This document shows, piece by piece, positions 1 to 10,806 of a stretch of DNA of 64,000 bases. The notes below the pieces were generated by a model. The model was not told the DNA's origin. It ran no database searches and saw nothing but the letters and a program-made list of their open reading frames with translations. The translations under genes were made by a program, and so were the position numbers. Source of the stretch: Heloderma charlesbogerti. Its lineage: Eukaryota > Chordata > Lepidosauria > Squamata > Helodermatidae. The stretch covers positions 1 through 64,000 of the forward strand of contig JANEZZ010002680.1 in NCBI GenBank assembly GCA_026122225.1, written 5' to 3'. The first letter of the stretch is position 1. The number at the start of each line of letters is the position of its first letter.

Positions 1-776
1 ATCTGACATCCCTAGGCAGTACAACTGCCAGCAACTTCACTACCTCCAATAGTTCTGGTTACCACCCCCAATGTAGTGCCCCTCTTTGACACTACATTGT
101 CAGCATACTCTGTGGAAAGAAAGATGGCCCTGTGACGGTAAGTGCCAGGCCAGGCCACTTCAACCTCTATCTTCAATATCCAGTGCCTCCCAATATTATT
201 TATTTACTTGTTTGATTTATTAAATGGTTCACAAAATACATTTTTCTAGGCCAGACATGCCCACATCATCCAGCTCACAGAAGGTCTGGGCTGGGGGCAG
301 GGGCAGCAATTTGGCCTCACCACCACAAAACACTTCTGCACCTCTGCTCTAGGCATTGTACAAATTTCAGCATAATAATGACATAATAATACTATTAAGT
401 GCCCAGTAAAAACAACTAACAATATAAAATGAATAAACACGACAACACAAGGGAAGTACATTTATCATCAGCAAAAGAGAGGACCTTCTCAATGGGGATG
501 CCCTGACTTTGGAATACCCTCTGGCACCAGGTAAGCCTCGCACCAACTTTTTGTTTTTGTTTTTATTTGCCCAAGAATTTTATATTTTGCATTAAAATGT
601 GTATATATTTTTTAGCTGGTTGGAAGTTTTTATGTCTCTCCATTTTATTGTTTTTGTTTAGGTTTTATACAGTTTTTATTGTGTTGCATATCTGATTTTT
701 GCGCATATGGCCATGAAATCCTCTTTAGGGCCGTGTTTCTACAACAACGAATGGTTGAGTCAAACGAAGGTATACC
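1..776. other. Gene-free flank with a possible L2 3' fragment
   Basis: No coding exon or RNA gene is recognisable here. The stretch from about 484 to 700 resembles an L2-clade LINE 3' region: a 'GACTTTGGAATACCCTC' segment is followed by T-rich untranslated sequence. It is short and diverged, so the assignment is weak. The remainder is AT-rich unique-looking sequence. Confidence 0.3.
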
Positions 777-1824
777 TAGGGATGTACGAATCCCTTACCT
801 GGTTCCGGTCGGGGCATCCGCTGGGGGGGGGGAGGCGATCCGTTCCTCCCACCGGAATCCTTGATGGGGGGGGAGGGGATCCGGTCCTCCCCCCCGGAAT
901 CCTGCCCAGCTGGCTCCCCTCCGTGGCGAAGCCGCGGAGCCACCAGCCAGGCCAATCCGCAGCAGGGCCTCCAGCTGCTGCCAGGCTGGTGCGGATAGGG
1001 ATGGCAGAGAATTCCACCATGGATTCCAGTGAGGCCGGATTCTTTAGAATCCGGAATCCATGGCGGAACGGCCTCCTGCCCCCCCTACGGAATCCTCCCG
1101 GGATGGAACTTACCTGGGACGGAACTTACTAGGGATGGCAGAGAATTCCACCACGGATTCCAGTGAGGCCGGATTCTTTAGAATCCGGAATCCATGGCGG
1201 AACAGCCTCCTGCCCCCCGCCACGGAATCCTCCTGGGACAGAACTTACCTGGATACGGCGGCGGCTCTGGTGGCGGCTCCAGTGGTGGCAGCTGGTCTCC
1301 CAACCGGCCGCAGCTGGGCTGCTGCGGCGCCATTTGCAACCTTGCAGCCGTGATAGACTATGTAAGTATTTGCGTAGCCTATCACGGCAAAGAACAGGGA
1401 CGCAAATGGCGGCCGCTACGCCATTTGCGCCCCTGCTCTTTGCCATGATAGGCTACGTAAGTATTTATGTAGCCTATCACAGTAAAGGCAGCCACGTAAA
1501 TGGCTGCCTTTACGCAAATTTATTATTAAATGACGTCTCCTATGCCATTTGCGTCCCTGCTTTAGCCGTGATAGGCTACGTAAATATATACGTAGCCTAT
1601 CACAGGCTAGTGTAGGGACGCAAATGACAGCCGCTACAATAGCCACCATTTGCTGCCGAAGCAGCCTGGCAGCGGCCGGAGCCGCCGCCACTTCATCTGC
1701 CGCCGGAGCTGTCACCAGGTAAGTCCACCAGGTAAGTCCTCTCACGGGGGAGGGGGGGGCGAGAGGCCAGATTCTAAAGACATGGACTCACTGGAGTCCG
1801 TGGTGGAATTTTCTGCCATCCCTA
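777..1824. mobile_element. hAT-like non-autonomous element 1 (palindromic)
   Basis: The element starts TAGGGATGTACGAA and ends GCCATCCCTA. It is flanked by an 8-bp target duplication with one mismatch (GGTATACC at 769-776, GGAATACC at 1825-1832). Terminal TAGGG/CCCTA and 8-bp duplications are typical of the hAT superfamily. No transposase frame is present, so it would need a helper in trans. The outer parts are GC-rich and purine/pyrimidine-tract rich with several AGGTAAGT-like sites. The middle holds three palindromes. A terminal module beginning TAGGGATGGCAGAG occurs internally twice (from 996 and from 1130), so this copy looks composite. Four related insertions lie elsewhere in the window. 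Confidence 0.75.
1347..1604. repeat. Three ~40-bp palindromes inside hAT-like element 1
   Basis: Near-perfect palindromes lie at 1347-1388, 1443-1481 and 1566-1604. Each has arms containing GATAGGCTACGT (or a one- or two-base variant) and its complement, around a short AT-rich centre. They are separated by smaller inverted segments built from GCAAATGGC / GCCATTTGC. Confidence 0.8.
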
Positions 1825-1861
1825 GGAATACCAGTTTTTTCATGGCATTGGCATGGCTCTG

Positions 1862-2070
1862 CACCATTATAAATCGCTGATGGAATCATATGTATGGGTG
1901 CGGTGGGGGGATTGGAAGTGAACATCATCAGACTGGCAGGGGTTGCTCAACCAATCAGACAGGCTTCCCCCCAAGGCTCCCCCCTTTCTCCTACCCCCTG
2001 AAGCTCTGGTTAGGTGATGATGCAAAGGATTGAAACTGGCATTAACTACTCCTGAAAAGCCTTGAATCCA
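1862..2070 (+). repeat. Fragment of unclassified dispersed repeat (copy D)
   Basis: Around 1905-2010 the sequence matches 55050-55165: both share AACATCATCAGACTGGCAGG-like text followed by GCTCAACCAAT and a pyrimidine-rich run. It appears to be a partial copy of the repeat family that is longest at 54905-56365. Confidence 0.5.
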
Positions 2071-2380
2071 ACATCAGAGACATGCAGCTTTTGAAATAGT
2101 GCTTCACAGCCATTAGCGGAGATAGTTTGCCTTTCACCCAATGAATACATGACATACCCTGGTCTACTTAGTGCTCTTCCTCTCCAACCTATGCCCAATT
2201 CCACCAAAAAAAAAATCCTTTTCGTCTAAACCCGCACTACCACATTAGCAGGAACCCCCAAATAAATGTGCTACCATGTGATAGTGCAAATGTGTGATAG
2301 CCTCATTGAGCACAACAGAGTTAGTGAGAACCCCTGAACTAATGCGCTATCACAAGATAGCGCAAATACCTATTAGCGCT

Positions 2381-3122
2381 TGTCAAGGATAACGGCCTGC
2401 TTTCCGCCATAAAATCGGGTCAGGCTGTCACGTCGGATGTAACCACCTGGAATGGTTTGTAATCTAGAGGCTCCTCCACCTTTTGCCCAAGGCCAGACGC
2501 AGCCCCTGCTCACTAGAAAGTGCCAACAGCTGGAGGTGGTGGGGACTTCCAGCCTCTTGGAGGCCAGGGCGGCCCACCCAGGGACTGAGCCCACGATTGG
2601 CTGAGGCAAAATCTGCCCTGGGTTGCCAGGGCTGGGCTTTAAAAGTGAGCCGAGGTCGAGGCATGGGGTCTCCCTTCATCCTGGTGGTCCTGGACCTGCA
2701 GATGGCTGCTTGCTATCCGAGGAGATCCATGCTTAGGTATGCAAGGATAGGCCAGGTAGATTTATTGTTTTGCTTGGGTGCGCATTCATGAAGCTCTGTG
2801 TTTATAGTTAAGCTTTGTACCCTCTGTATAACTTGCTACTTCCATTCTTCCCTTTCCTTCTACCCCTTTATTTTTATCTTGGTAAACCTTGATCCAACCT
2901 TTAGTTGGTGTGAGCTCTCTGCATAACCTCAGTGCTAATTCCAGTGCGTCTTGGCTTAAGAGGGTGGCTACTGGGTATTTTGGGGGACTGAAAGGCCAGG
3001 TTTGGCCAGTCCTGTTTTGGGAGAGGGGGTCCTGGGATTGGGTCCTGGACGGTCCACCCTCACAGGGAGGTTGGGGCCAGTCCCAGCGGTGGGGATCTTC
3101 CTTCCTTCTCTTTTCCTTGACA
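2381..3122 (+). repeat. 5' LTR (742 bp)
   Basis: It begins TGTCAAGG and ends CCTTGACA, the short inverted ends typical of LTRs. It is a direct repeat of 11780-12467. The two copies differ by scattered substitutions and by deletions in the 3' copy, so the insertion is not recent. Confidence 0.85.
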
Positions 3123-3512
3123 TGGTGGTAGTGGTGAGCTAAGACACGGAGGTTATTCAGGTTGGTTTTTGGTACAGAGGGATTTGGAGAAAGTGAAATC
3201 TGAGAGCTTTTGAACTGCACCCCAAGGTTTGTTATTTTGCTAGTTAGGAACTATGCAGTTTCCAGCTAGGGCAGGTCTGGGACATGACCGTAAAGTTTCG
3301 TTCCAGCTGCCGAGCTGGATGCCTTTCTCTCCGGACTGGAGCAGAGTGGCGGGCCACCCCCTGTGGCTGTTGCAATGACTGGAGATTATCGGCCGGCAGG
3401 GAGAAGGCTGGAGAGCCTGATGCTTGGCCTCGACAGCAGCAGCAGCAGGTAGGAGTGCACGGAAAGTTGGAAGCATGCCTCGAGGGAAGCTCATGAATGG
3501 GAGGAAAGACTG

Positions 3513-4019
3513 ATGATGCTCCAGATTGAAATTCTGAGGCTCCAGGTACGTCTTTTGGAAGAACAACTTCCCTCTGGCTTTCCTGACAAGACTGTTGCCC
3601 TGGTTGGTGACAGAAGCTTTGGGGCTCTGAAAAATGCTGAGCCCCTGGCTGACCAAGTGAGCGTAGACCAGCAGCGTGATTCCTCATGTTTTGCTAATGC
3701 TCAGTGCCCTGGGGATGGGGGAGGAGTGAACTTGGCTGAAGAAAAATTTGGTAGCTCTCCCGCGGTTGCTAGCTGTGAGAGCTGGAAGGAAATCGGACAC
3801 CTTAAAGGAGACTGCTGGAAGTTAGCAACGGAAGGGCAGCGGCCTTCAACTGCTTGCGTTCCCCAGGTTGGGGGCTGTTATGACTGCAAAGCAATTGGAC
3901 ACCGGCCAAGAGACTGTTTGAAGCTGGCAAAGGGGAGGCAGAGCATAGCCCAGCCCAAGGTGGGAGGGAGTCTTTGCTCTGAGAAGCCCTTGTCCCGTCT
4001 AGACGTCCGGCTGGAGTGA
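3513..4019 (+). pseudogene. Gag-like remnant with CCHC zinc knuckles
   Basis: A 168-codon open stretch carries one intact CX2CX4HX4C knuckle (C122, C125, H130, C135). A second, degenerate copy upstream has the second Cys replaced by Trp (C88, W91, H96, C101). Both are followed by a Leu-Lys-rich tail. Such tandem knuckles are the nucleocapsid signature of LTR-retroelement Gag proteins, which bind the element RNA. The frame starts inside a larger lost Gag and stops before any protease or reverse transcriptase. The position just downstream of the 5' LTR supports the call. It is not expected to be functional. Confidence 0.6.
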
Positions 4020-4939
4020 GACCAGAGAAAGTTTGCTTAGTTCCAGTGAACCGAGAAGCAGCGACCTGCTGCCGCTCACTGATGAGGCAGTCGGCCCCTT
4101 ACCAACCCCCTCAGTAGCGCCTCTGCCCAAGCCGAGACAGTTGAGGCTTTTGATGCTGATGGGAGTGGGGAGAGCGAGCGAACGAAGCGGCCTTGCTTTC
4201 GTTGAGAGCTGCTGGGGAGCGCAGAAGGCCACTCCTTTGGTGTTGGCGCAACTGCTGCAGGCTGGACAGAGAGAGTGGAGCCAGAGGCAGTTCAGGAGTG
4301 GAGCTGGTGGGGCGTCTAGAGACAGGAGTGCATGTTACTAGAGTTGACCAGAAGCACGTGGAGGAAGATCAGCTGTGGGAAAGGCAAACTCTCCCTGCAG
4401 CTTCTTGTGACTTCCCGAGTCTGGAGGCTCCTCGTGCGCGGGTGAAAGCGGAATAGCGGGCTGGACCAGAGCGTTAGATGCCTTGGTCTGCGAAGGTGCT
4501 CCGCCTGGTGTCCTCCATAGTGTCACCGTGGGGCTTGACTTATTGTTTAGGCTTGCCCAAATGGAAGACAGTACCCACAGCCAAGCTGTCGAACTGCTGG
4601 AGGAAGCAGGCGGAGGGAGGGAGAAGGCATGCTACCCCCCTAGGGGGAGTGGGGCTGCTCCTCAAGCCCCGCTGGCTGTGTGGGAAAGGTCGGAGCAAGC
4701 AGTTGGGACTGTGCTAGAGGTGGGGTGGGAGTCAAGGGCTGAGGAGGAAAGAGAGACGCTGCCCATAGAGACTGCGCTCAGCCCAACTCCTAACCCTGTT
4801 CAAGCCTCCAAGTCTACATTGCAGAAGCACCAAGAAGAAGTGGTGTGGGGCGATACGATCATGCCCCCTGCCCCTCCTGTGCACCTCTTTAGGGCACTTG
4901 GGACTTCTGATCAAGGATTTGCCTTAGGGGACAGTGGGG

Positions 4940-5250
4940 CGAAGTGGACTCTGCCGAGACAGTTCGTAGTGCCCCAGGTCCTTCGAGATCAGGCTCGTTG
5001 TTTAGCCCAAAAGCTGCTGGGGGTGGGCAGTTAGGCGCTAACAAGATTCAGTGCTGGGTGGCCAAAAGTTTTTCTCTGACCCCAGTAGTTATAGCTGGGG
5101 AAAACTTCTGCAAGTTCTGTGAGGTGTGCCAGAACATGGGCTTTATTTGTGATCAGTCAGGGGCACCATTCTACCCGCTCCCTCTGATTGAGGTTCCTTT
5201 AGAGCGGATAGCCACTGACCTGTTGGGTTTTTCTCGAGCCCCTACAATGA
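4940..5250 (+). pseudogene. Integrase N-terminal remnant of the LTR element
   Basis: Two overlapping frames together resemble the start of a retroelement integrase. The first has a VVP-x-x-LRDQ segment ending near 5030. The second has a C-x2-C zinc-finger half (CKFCEVCQ) near 5110-5135, followed by PLPLIEVPLERIATDLLG. A frameshift lies near 5030. The catalytic core is missing because the CR1 insertion begins at about 5251. Similarity to Ty3/Gypsy integrases is inferred from the motif pattern. Confidence 0.55.
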
Positions 5251-5945
5251 GGGAAGTCTGTTTCCTGCCTCCCAGCTGAGCAGAGCAGAGAAGAGCAGAG
5301 CAGAGAAGAGCAGAGCAAGCTGCTCCAGCTGATCCAGGGACTACAGAAGCAAGCAAGCTCCCAGAGAGAGCGCGACCAGAGCGAGCGAACAGGGGGAGCA
5401 AACAGGAGTTGGCCGGAAGAGTTGCAGTGGTAGAAGAGACAAAGGAGACTAAGAGGTAAGTGGGCTGCAGGAAGCCCAGGGGGCTGCCCTTTATCCTTCT
5501 GAGTGGCTGTGAGCTCACCAGGTGCATCTGAGAGCTCCAACTGAATTGGGGGTGTGTGGCCTGAGTACTCCCAGCCGCTGAGTGGGCGGGAAGCTTCAGT
5601 CTGTTTCCCGCCTCCCAGCTGAGCAGAGCAGAGCAGAGCAAGCTGCTCCAGCTGGCCCAGGGACTACAGAAGCAAGCAAGCTCCCAGAGAGCGAGCGTCC
5701 AGAGCGAGCGCACAGGGGGAGCAAACAGGAGTTGGCCAGGGGAGTTCGGCAGGGGAGGCCCAGGGGGAGGCCCTTAACATTTCTTTTCATTTTTCATCTT
5801 ATTTTATTTTTTAACTAACTTTTTCCCACTTATTTGTCTTGTAACACACACTTTCACACAAGTGGGACTCTGCTTTTAACCTCTACTGAGTAGAGGAGCA
5901 GGCACAGGCTAGTCTAGAACAATCACAAAGCTAGACACAAAAACG
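5251..5945 (+). promoter_or_regulatory. Tandem CR1 5' untranslated/promoter units
   Basis: Two similar units begin near 5251 and 5590. Each contains a CTGTTTCC-GCCTCCCAGCTGA segment, a run of GAGCAGAGCA-like repeats, and a shared block with ACTACAGAAGCAAGCAAGCT. The second unit leads into the ORF1 start at 5956. Repeated 5' units are a known way for LINEs to carry internal promoters. Promoter function here is inferred. Confidence 0.55.
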
Positions 5946-6413
5946 GGAAAGAGGTATGGAAGGACAAGACTCTCCAGTGGTGGTGACCTGCAAGGTGTGT
6001 GCAATGTTTGTTTTCTTGCCTGAGAACAACATGGCCTACACCTGTAACAAGTGCAAGTTGATCACACTGCTGGAAGAAAAAGTAAGTGGACTGGAGCGGC
6101 GACTGTCGACCCTCCGGGGAATAAGAGAACACGAAGAGTTCTTGGACAGAATGGGGGAACTACAGCAGCAAAGGGAAGACCAGAAGCTTGAAGAGCAACA
6201 GCAAGATGAGGCAGTGGGAAATGCTGAGGTGAAGAAAAATGGACTGGAGAATACTCCTTGGAAAAGGGTGACAGTTAGGAGAAGAAGAGCTAGACGCCAC
6301 TCTGCACCAGTGGAAGCAGTGGAACTGTGGAACTGATTCCAGGTACTTGCGGATGAGACTGGAGACAGCCTGCAGAGGAAGAATCACAAGGGAACCTACA
6401 TGAGAGTGAGCAA

Positions 6414-7257
6414 TAGGGATGGGGGAGAATTTCTCCCCGAAACTTCGGGGGGCTGAGTGCCAACGTATTCGGCCCCCCGAAGTAGTTTCGGGGAGAAATT
6501 CTCTACCCCTCCACACCCCCCCCCGGGATGGGACTTACCTTTCCTGAATGTCCCTCCCGGCGGCGGGTCCCGGCGGCTGTTTGGCAGGTCTTTGACAGGG
6601 GCAGAGGCGGCAGCTGGTCTTTTGACCGGCTGCCGCCGCCGCCATTCCAATAAAAGTTAAAAAAAAAAACGCCCCCGTGATAGGCTACGTGACGATTAAC
6701 GTAGCCTATCACAGCTAAATTTGCAAAGTCAGCCATGATAGGCTACGTAAATCATCACGTAGCCTATCACGGGTGACTTAAAAAAAAAAAAAAAGCGCGT
6801 ACGGCTAATGGCGGCCCCCATAGGGAGCCGCCATTCACGTTCCTGATTTGGTCGCCGTAGTCTACGTAAAGATTTACGTAGACTACAGCGACCAAATAAG
6901 GAACGTGAATGGTGGCTCCCTATGGGGGCCGCCATTTGCGTACGCGCTTTGTTTTTTTTTTTTAAGTCACCCATGATAGGCTACGTGATGATTAACGTAG
7001 CCTATCACGGCTGACTTTGCAGATCTAGCCGTGATAGGCTACGTTAATCGTCACGTAGCCTATCATGGGGGCATTTTTTTTTTAACTTTTTATTTCGCGG
7101 CCGGGCAAGGCGAGGCGCCTCCTCCCCGGCCTGAATTTCGGCCGGGCGAGGAGGGAAGCCTCCACCCCGGCCTGAACTTCGGGGGGAGCAGCGAAGCACC
7201 TCCCCCCCACCGCGAAGCAAGCTGCGAGACTAGGTAAGTGGCTTTCGTGCACCCCTA
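6414..7257. mobile_element. hAT-like non-autonomous element 2 (palindromic), inside CR1
   Basis: The element begins TAGGGATG and ends CACCCCTA, with a perfect 8-bp target duplication GTGAGCAA (6406-6413 and 7258-7265). Removing it rejoins CR1 ORF1 sequence, an independent proof of insertion. It has no coding capacity. The outer ends are GC-rich. The inside is one long inverted repeat built from smaller palindromes. Confidence 0.85.
6650..7090. repeat. ~440-bp inverted repeat made of nested palindromes
   Basis: The two arms meet near 6868. Each arm carries, in mirrored order, a T/A-rich run, two ~40-bp palindromes with GATAGGCTACGT arms, an A- or T-tract, and a GCGCGTACG...GGCGGCCCCCATAGGGAGCC block. 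Single palindromes lie at 6674-6712, 6733-6771, 6850-6889 (centre), 6970-7009 and 7029-7067. By eye the arms are well over 85 percent identical. Any transcript across it would fold into a long hairpin. Confidence 0.85.
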
Positions 7258-7965
7258 GTGAGCAAGAGGCTGAAGGTCAGTCAAACAGAGGCGATGAAAC
7301 CCAGGCCTACAGCAACAGGAAGAGAAGAGTGGTAGTAGTGGGAGACTCCTTGCTGCGTGGGATCGAGACCCAAGTATGTCGCGAAGACCCGTGGACTCGC
7401 CAGGTATATTGTCTCCTGGGAGGACGAATTAGAGATGTGACTGAAAGGTTGCCTGCACTCATAAAGCCCACTGACAGGTATCCCTTTCTTCTCATCCATG
7501 TGAGAACAAATGATACTGCCAAGCGGAGCTACGAAGAAATCACGTCAGACTTTGAAGCTTTGGGAAGGAAACTCAAGAACTTTGGGGCCCAGATAGTTTT
7601 CTCATCCATCCTTCCAGTAGTTAGAAGAGGGATAGAAAGGGAACGAAAAATACTCTGGGTGAATGGCTACGAAGGTGGTGCCGACGAGAGAGATTTGGAT
7701 TCTGGGACCATGGGCTATACTTCCTGGAAGATGGGCTGTTGGCAAGGGACGGGTTGCACCTCACAAAGGATGGAAAGCATGTGTTTGGCCACAGCATGAA
7801 GAACTTCATCAGGAGGGCTTTAAACTGAATCCTATGGGGAAGGGAGATGTAATGTTGGGGGTAACAATGGACGTAGGTGCATGCACTGCAACGGAGAGAA
7901 CAGCTCTGATAGCACCCAGTAATAGTCTTCAGACACATGTAGGAAGAAAGCCAGACTATGAAGCA

Positions 7966-10724
7966 CATGGTCTTCGATGTCTATATACTAATGCCCAGAG
8001 TATGGGAAACAGACAGAACGAACTTGAACTCTTAATACAGGAGGGAAATTATGACTTGATAGGTATAACTGAGATTTGGTGGGATGACTCTCATGACTGG
8101 AATACAGCAACTGAAGGATATAACTTGTTCAAAAAGAACAGGAGGAACAGAAAGGGAGGTGGGGTTGCACTGTATGTGAAAAATACGTATCTCTGCACAG
8201 AAATACAGGAGGAGGAGCTTGGTAGCCCCATCGAGAGCATCAGGATCAAAATAAATGGAGCAAAGAATAAAAGGAACCTGGTGGTCGGAGTCTACTACCA
8301 GCCACCCAACCAAGGAGAAGACGAGGATGAAACTTTTGAAAAGCAAATAGCCAATGTTTTAAGGAAGCATGATGTAGTAGTAATGGGGGACTTCAATTTC
8401 CCCGATATTTGTTGGGAGACAAATTCTGCAAAACATGGCCCCTCCAGGAAATTCCTGACTTGTGTGGAGGATAACTTCCTCCTACAGAAAGTAGAGGAAG
8501 GAACTAGAGGATCGGCTATCCTTGACTTGATCCTAACCAACAGGGATGACTTAGTGGATAAAGTAGCAGTTACAGGAACTGGGAAAGCGACCATGTTGTA
8601 CTTGAGGTCTTGGTTCTAAAGGAAGCAAAAGCCGAGTGTAGTCAAACGCGTACCCTGGATTTTAGGAAAGCTGATTTTAATAAACTCAGAACAATGATCA
8701 GTAAGGTCCCATGGCAAGCGATGCTAATGAGAAAAGGAGTCCAAGATGGGTGGGAGCTTTTAAAAAAGGAAATTCTCAAGGCACAATCACAAACAATTCC
8801 AACAAGAAGAAAAGGTGGAAGACAACAAAAGAAGCCAATGTGGCTTCACAAAAAGCTTAGGGATGACCTGAAAACAAAAAAGGACACATATAGGAAGTGG
8901 AAAGAAGGCCAAGTAACAAAGGAAGAGTACAGGCAGGTAGCACAGAATTGCAGGGATGGTGTCAGGAAGGCTAAAGCTGAGAATGAGCTGAGGTTAGCAA
9001 GGGATGTTAAAAACAACAAAAAGGCTTTCTTCAGCTACGTGCATAGTACAAGGCAGAGGAAAGAAATGGTGGTTCAGCTATTAAATAAGGATGGCAAAAC
9101 GATAACAGATGACAAAGAAAAGGCAGAGGTGCTCAATTCCTACTTTGGCTCAGTCTTCTCCCAAAAGAGGGTCTATGACCCCCCTGGCAAAGGCGAAGTA
9201 CAGGCTGAAGGGGTAGGATTGCAGATTGAGATCGATAGGCATATGGTCAAGGAACACCTAATTACTTTGAATGAGTTCAAATCTCCAGGGCCAGATGAAC
9301 TGCATCCTAGAGTAATAAAGGAACTGGCAGAAGAACTCTCAGAACTGCTGTCTATTCTCTTTGAGAAATCATGGAGGATGGGGGAAGTGCCAGAGGACTG
9401 GAGGAGGGCTAATGTTGTCCCTATCTTCAAAAAGGGTAAGAAGGAGGAACCTGGGAAATACAGACCAGTCAGTCTGACATCAATCCCAGGGAAAATTCTG
9501 GAGCAGATGATAAAGCAATCCATCTGGATGCACCTTGAAAACAATGCCGTGATTACTCGAAGCCAACATGGATTTGTCAAAAACAAGTCCTGCCAGACAA
9601 ATCTGATCTCATTTTTTGATCAAGTAACTTCCCTTGTAGACCGTGGGAATGCTGTAGACATCATATATCTCGACTTCAGCAAAGCTTTCGACAAAGTGCC
9701 CCATGATATCCTGATGAGCAAACTAGCTCAAAGTGGGCTAGATGAAACAACAATCTGGTGGATCCACAGTTGGCTACAGAATCGGACTCAAAGAGTGCTT
9801 ATCAGTGGGACATTCTCAAACTGGGGAGAGGTAACGAGTGGGGTACCGCAGGGCTCAGTCCTGGGCCCAGTGCTCTTCAACATGTTTATTAATGACTTGA
9901 AGGAGGAGGTGCAGGGAATGCTGATCAGATTTGCAGATGACACAAAATTGGGCGGGATAGCTAATACTTTGGAAGACAGAAACAAAATTCAAAGTGATCT
10001 GGATAGACTGGAGCGCTGGGCAGAAAACAACAGAATGACATTTAATAGGGATAAATGCCAAGTTCTGCACCTAGGAAAAAGAAATCAAATGCACAGTTAC
10101 AAGATGGGGGATATGTGGCTCAACAACACTACAAGCGAGAAAGATCTTGGAATTGTTGTCGATCACAAGCTGAATATGAGCCAACAATGTGATGTGGCTG
10201 CAAAAAAGGCAAATGCTATTTTGGGCTGCATTCATAGAAGCATAGCTTCCAAATCCCGGGAAGTACTAGTTCCCCTCTACTCAGCACTGGTTAGGCCTCA
10301 TCTGGAGTACTGTGTCCAGTTCTGGGCACCACACTTTAAGAAGGATGCAGACAAACTGGAGAGGGTTCAGAGGAGAGCAACAAAGATGATCAGGGGACTG
10401 GAAACAAAGCCCTATGAGGAGACACTGAAAGAACTGGGCATGTTTAGCCTTGAGAAGAGAAGACTGAGGGGAGATATGATAGCACTCTTCAAGTACTTGA
10501 AAGGTTGTCACAGAGAAGAAGGCCAGGATCTCTTCTTGATCATCCCAGAGTGCAGGACATGGAATAATGGGCTCAAGTTACAGGAAGCCAGATTCTGGCT
10601 GAACATCAGGAAAAACTTCCTAACTGTTAGAGCAATACGACAATGGAACCAATTCCCTAGGGAGGTGGTGGGCTCTCCCACACTGGAGGCATTCAAGATG
10701 AGCCATCTGTCAGGGATGCTCTGA
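7966..10724 (+). pseudogene. CR1 ORF2 endonuclease/reverse transcriptase, one frameshift
   Basis: From about 7966 to 8580 an apurinic-type endonuclease is readable: an LYTNAQS start motif, TEIWW, the GDFN motif, and an LDLILTN segment. Near 8580 the frame shifts by one register. The SDH-type catalytic motif and the rest then continue in the frame that is open for 704 codons from 8610 to 10724. That part contains the reverse transcriptase, including YLDFSKAFDKVPH, GVPQGSVLGP and the catalytic FADD at residues 441-444 of the frame, then the C-terminal LINE domain. The protein would nick target DNA and copy its own RNA there. With one indel this copy is broken but only slightly eroded. Confidence 0.9.
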
Positions 10725-10739
10725 CTTGGATTCCTGCAC

Positions 10740-10806
10740 TGAGCAGGGGGTTGGACTTGATGGCCTTGTAGGCCCCTTCCAACCCTACTATTCTATGATT
10801 CTATGA
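10740..10806 (+). repeat. CR1 3' end
   Basis: The untranslated tail contains GTTGGACTTGATGGCCTT and ends with two direct copies of ATTCTATG, the conserved CR1 recognition tail. The sequence after 10806 is again LTR-element DNA. Confidence 0.9.

Larger units (their letters stand above)
5956..7828 (+). pseudogene. CR1 ORF1 (zinc finger, coiled coil, esterase), broken
   Basis: The ATG at 5956 opens a frame with paired cysteines (TCKVC near residue 14, TCNKC near 35) and a heptad-rich, Glu/Gln-rich coiled coil from about 40 to 95. A TGA stop follows at about 6334 at a position where the frame otherwise continues, probably a CpG-to-TpG change. The hAT-like element splits it at 6414-7257. After this, a hydrolase part is readable: VVVVGDSLLRG with the serine-nucleophile GDS, and DGLHLT near the end. 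Translation would finish at a TGA at 7826-7828 after further frame changes. CR1 ORF1 proteins bind the element RNA, and the esterase is proposed to act on lipids. This copy is dead. Confidence 0.8.
5251..10806 (+). mobile_element. CR1 LINE, near full length, inserted in the LTR element
   Basis: This CR1 retrotransposon has a duplicated 5' region, ORF1 with an N-terminal zinc-finger/coiled-coil part and a GDSL-type esterase part, and ORF2 with endonuclease and reverse transcriptase. It ends with the diagnostic CR1 3' motif (ATTCTATGATTCTATGA, 10790-10806). CR1 copies are usually strongly 5'-truncated, so this length is unusual. It is interrupted in ORF1 by a hAT-like element (6414-7257). ORF1 carries a nonsense mutation and frameshifts, and ORF2 one frameshift, so the copy is inactive. 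No clear target duplication is visible, as is normal for CR1. Confidence 0.9.

Noticed and set aside
6674..7067. CRISPR-like array of regularly spaced palindromic repeats
   Set aside because: The context is a vertebrate genome, the repeats are palindromic and arranged as a mirrored hairpin, and the spacers are themselves inverted repeats.
9173..9586. 137-codon antisense frame within CR1 ORF2
   Set aside because: Shadow of the reverse-transcriptase frame.
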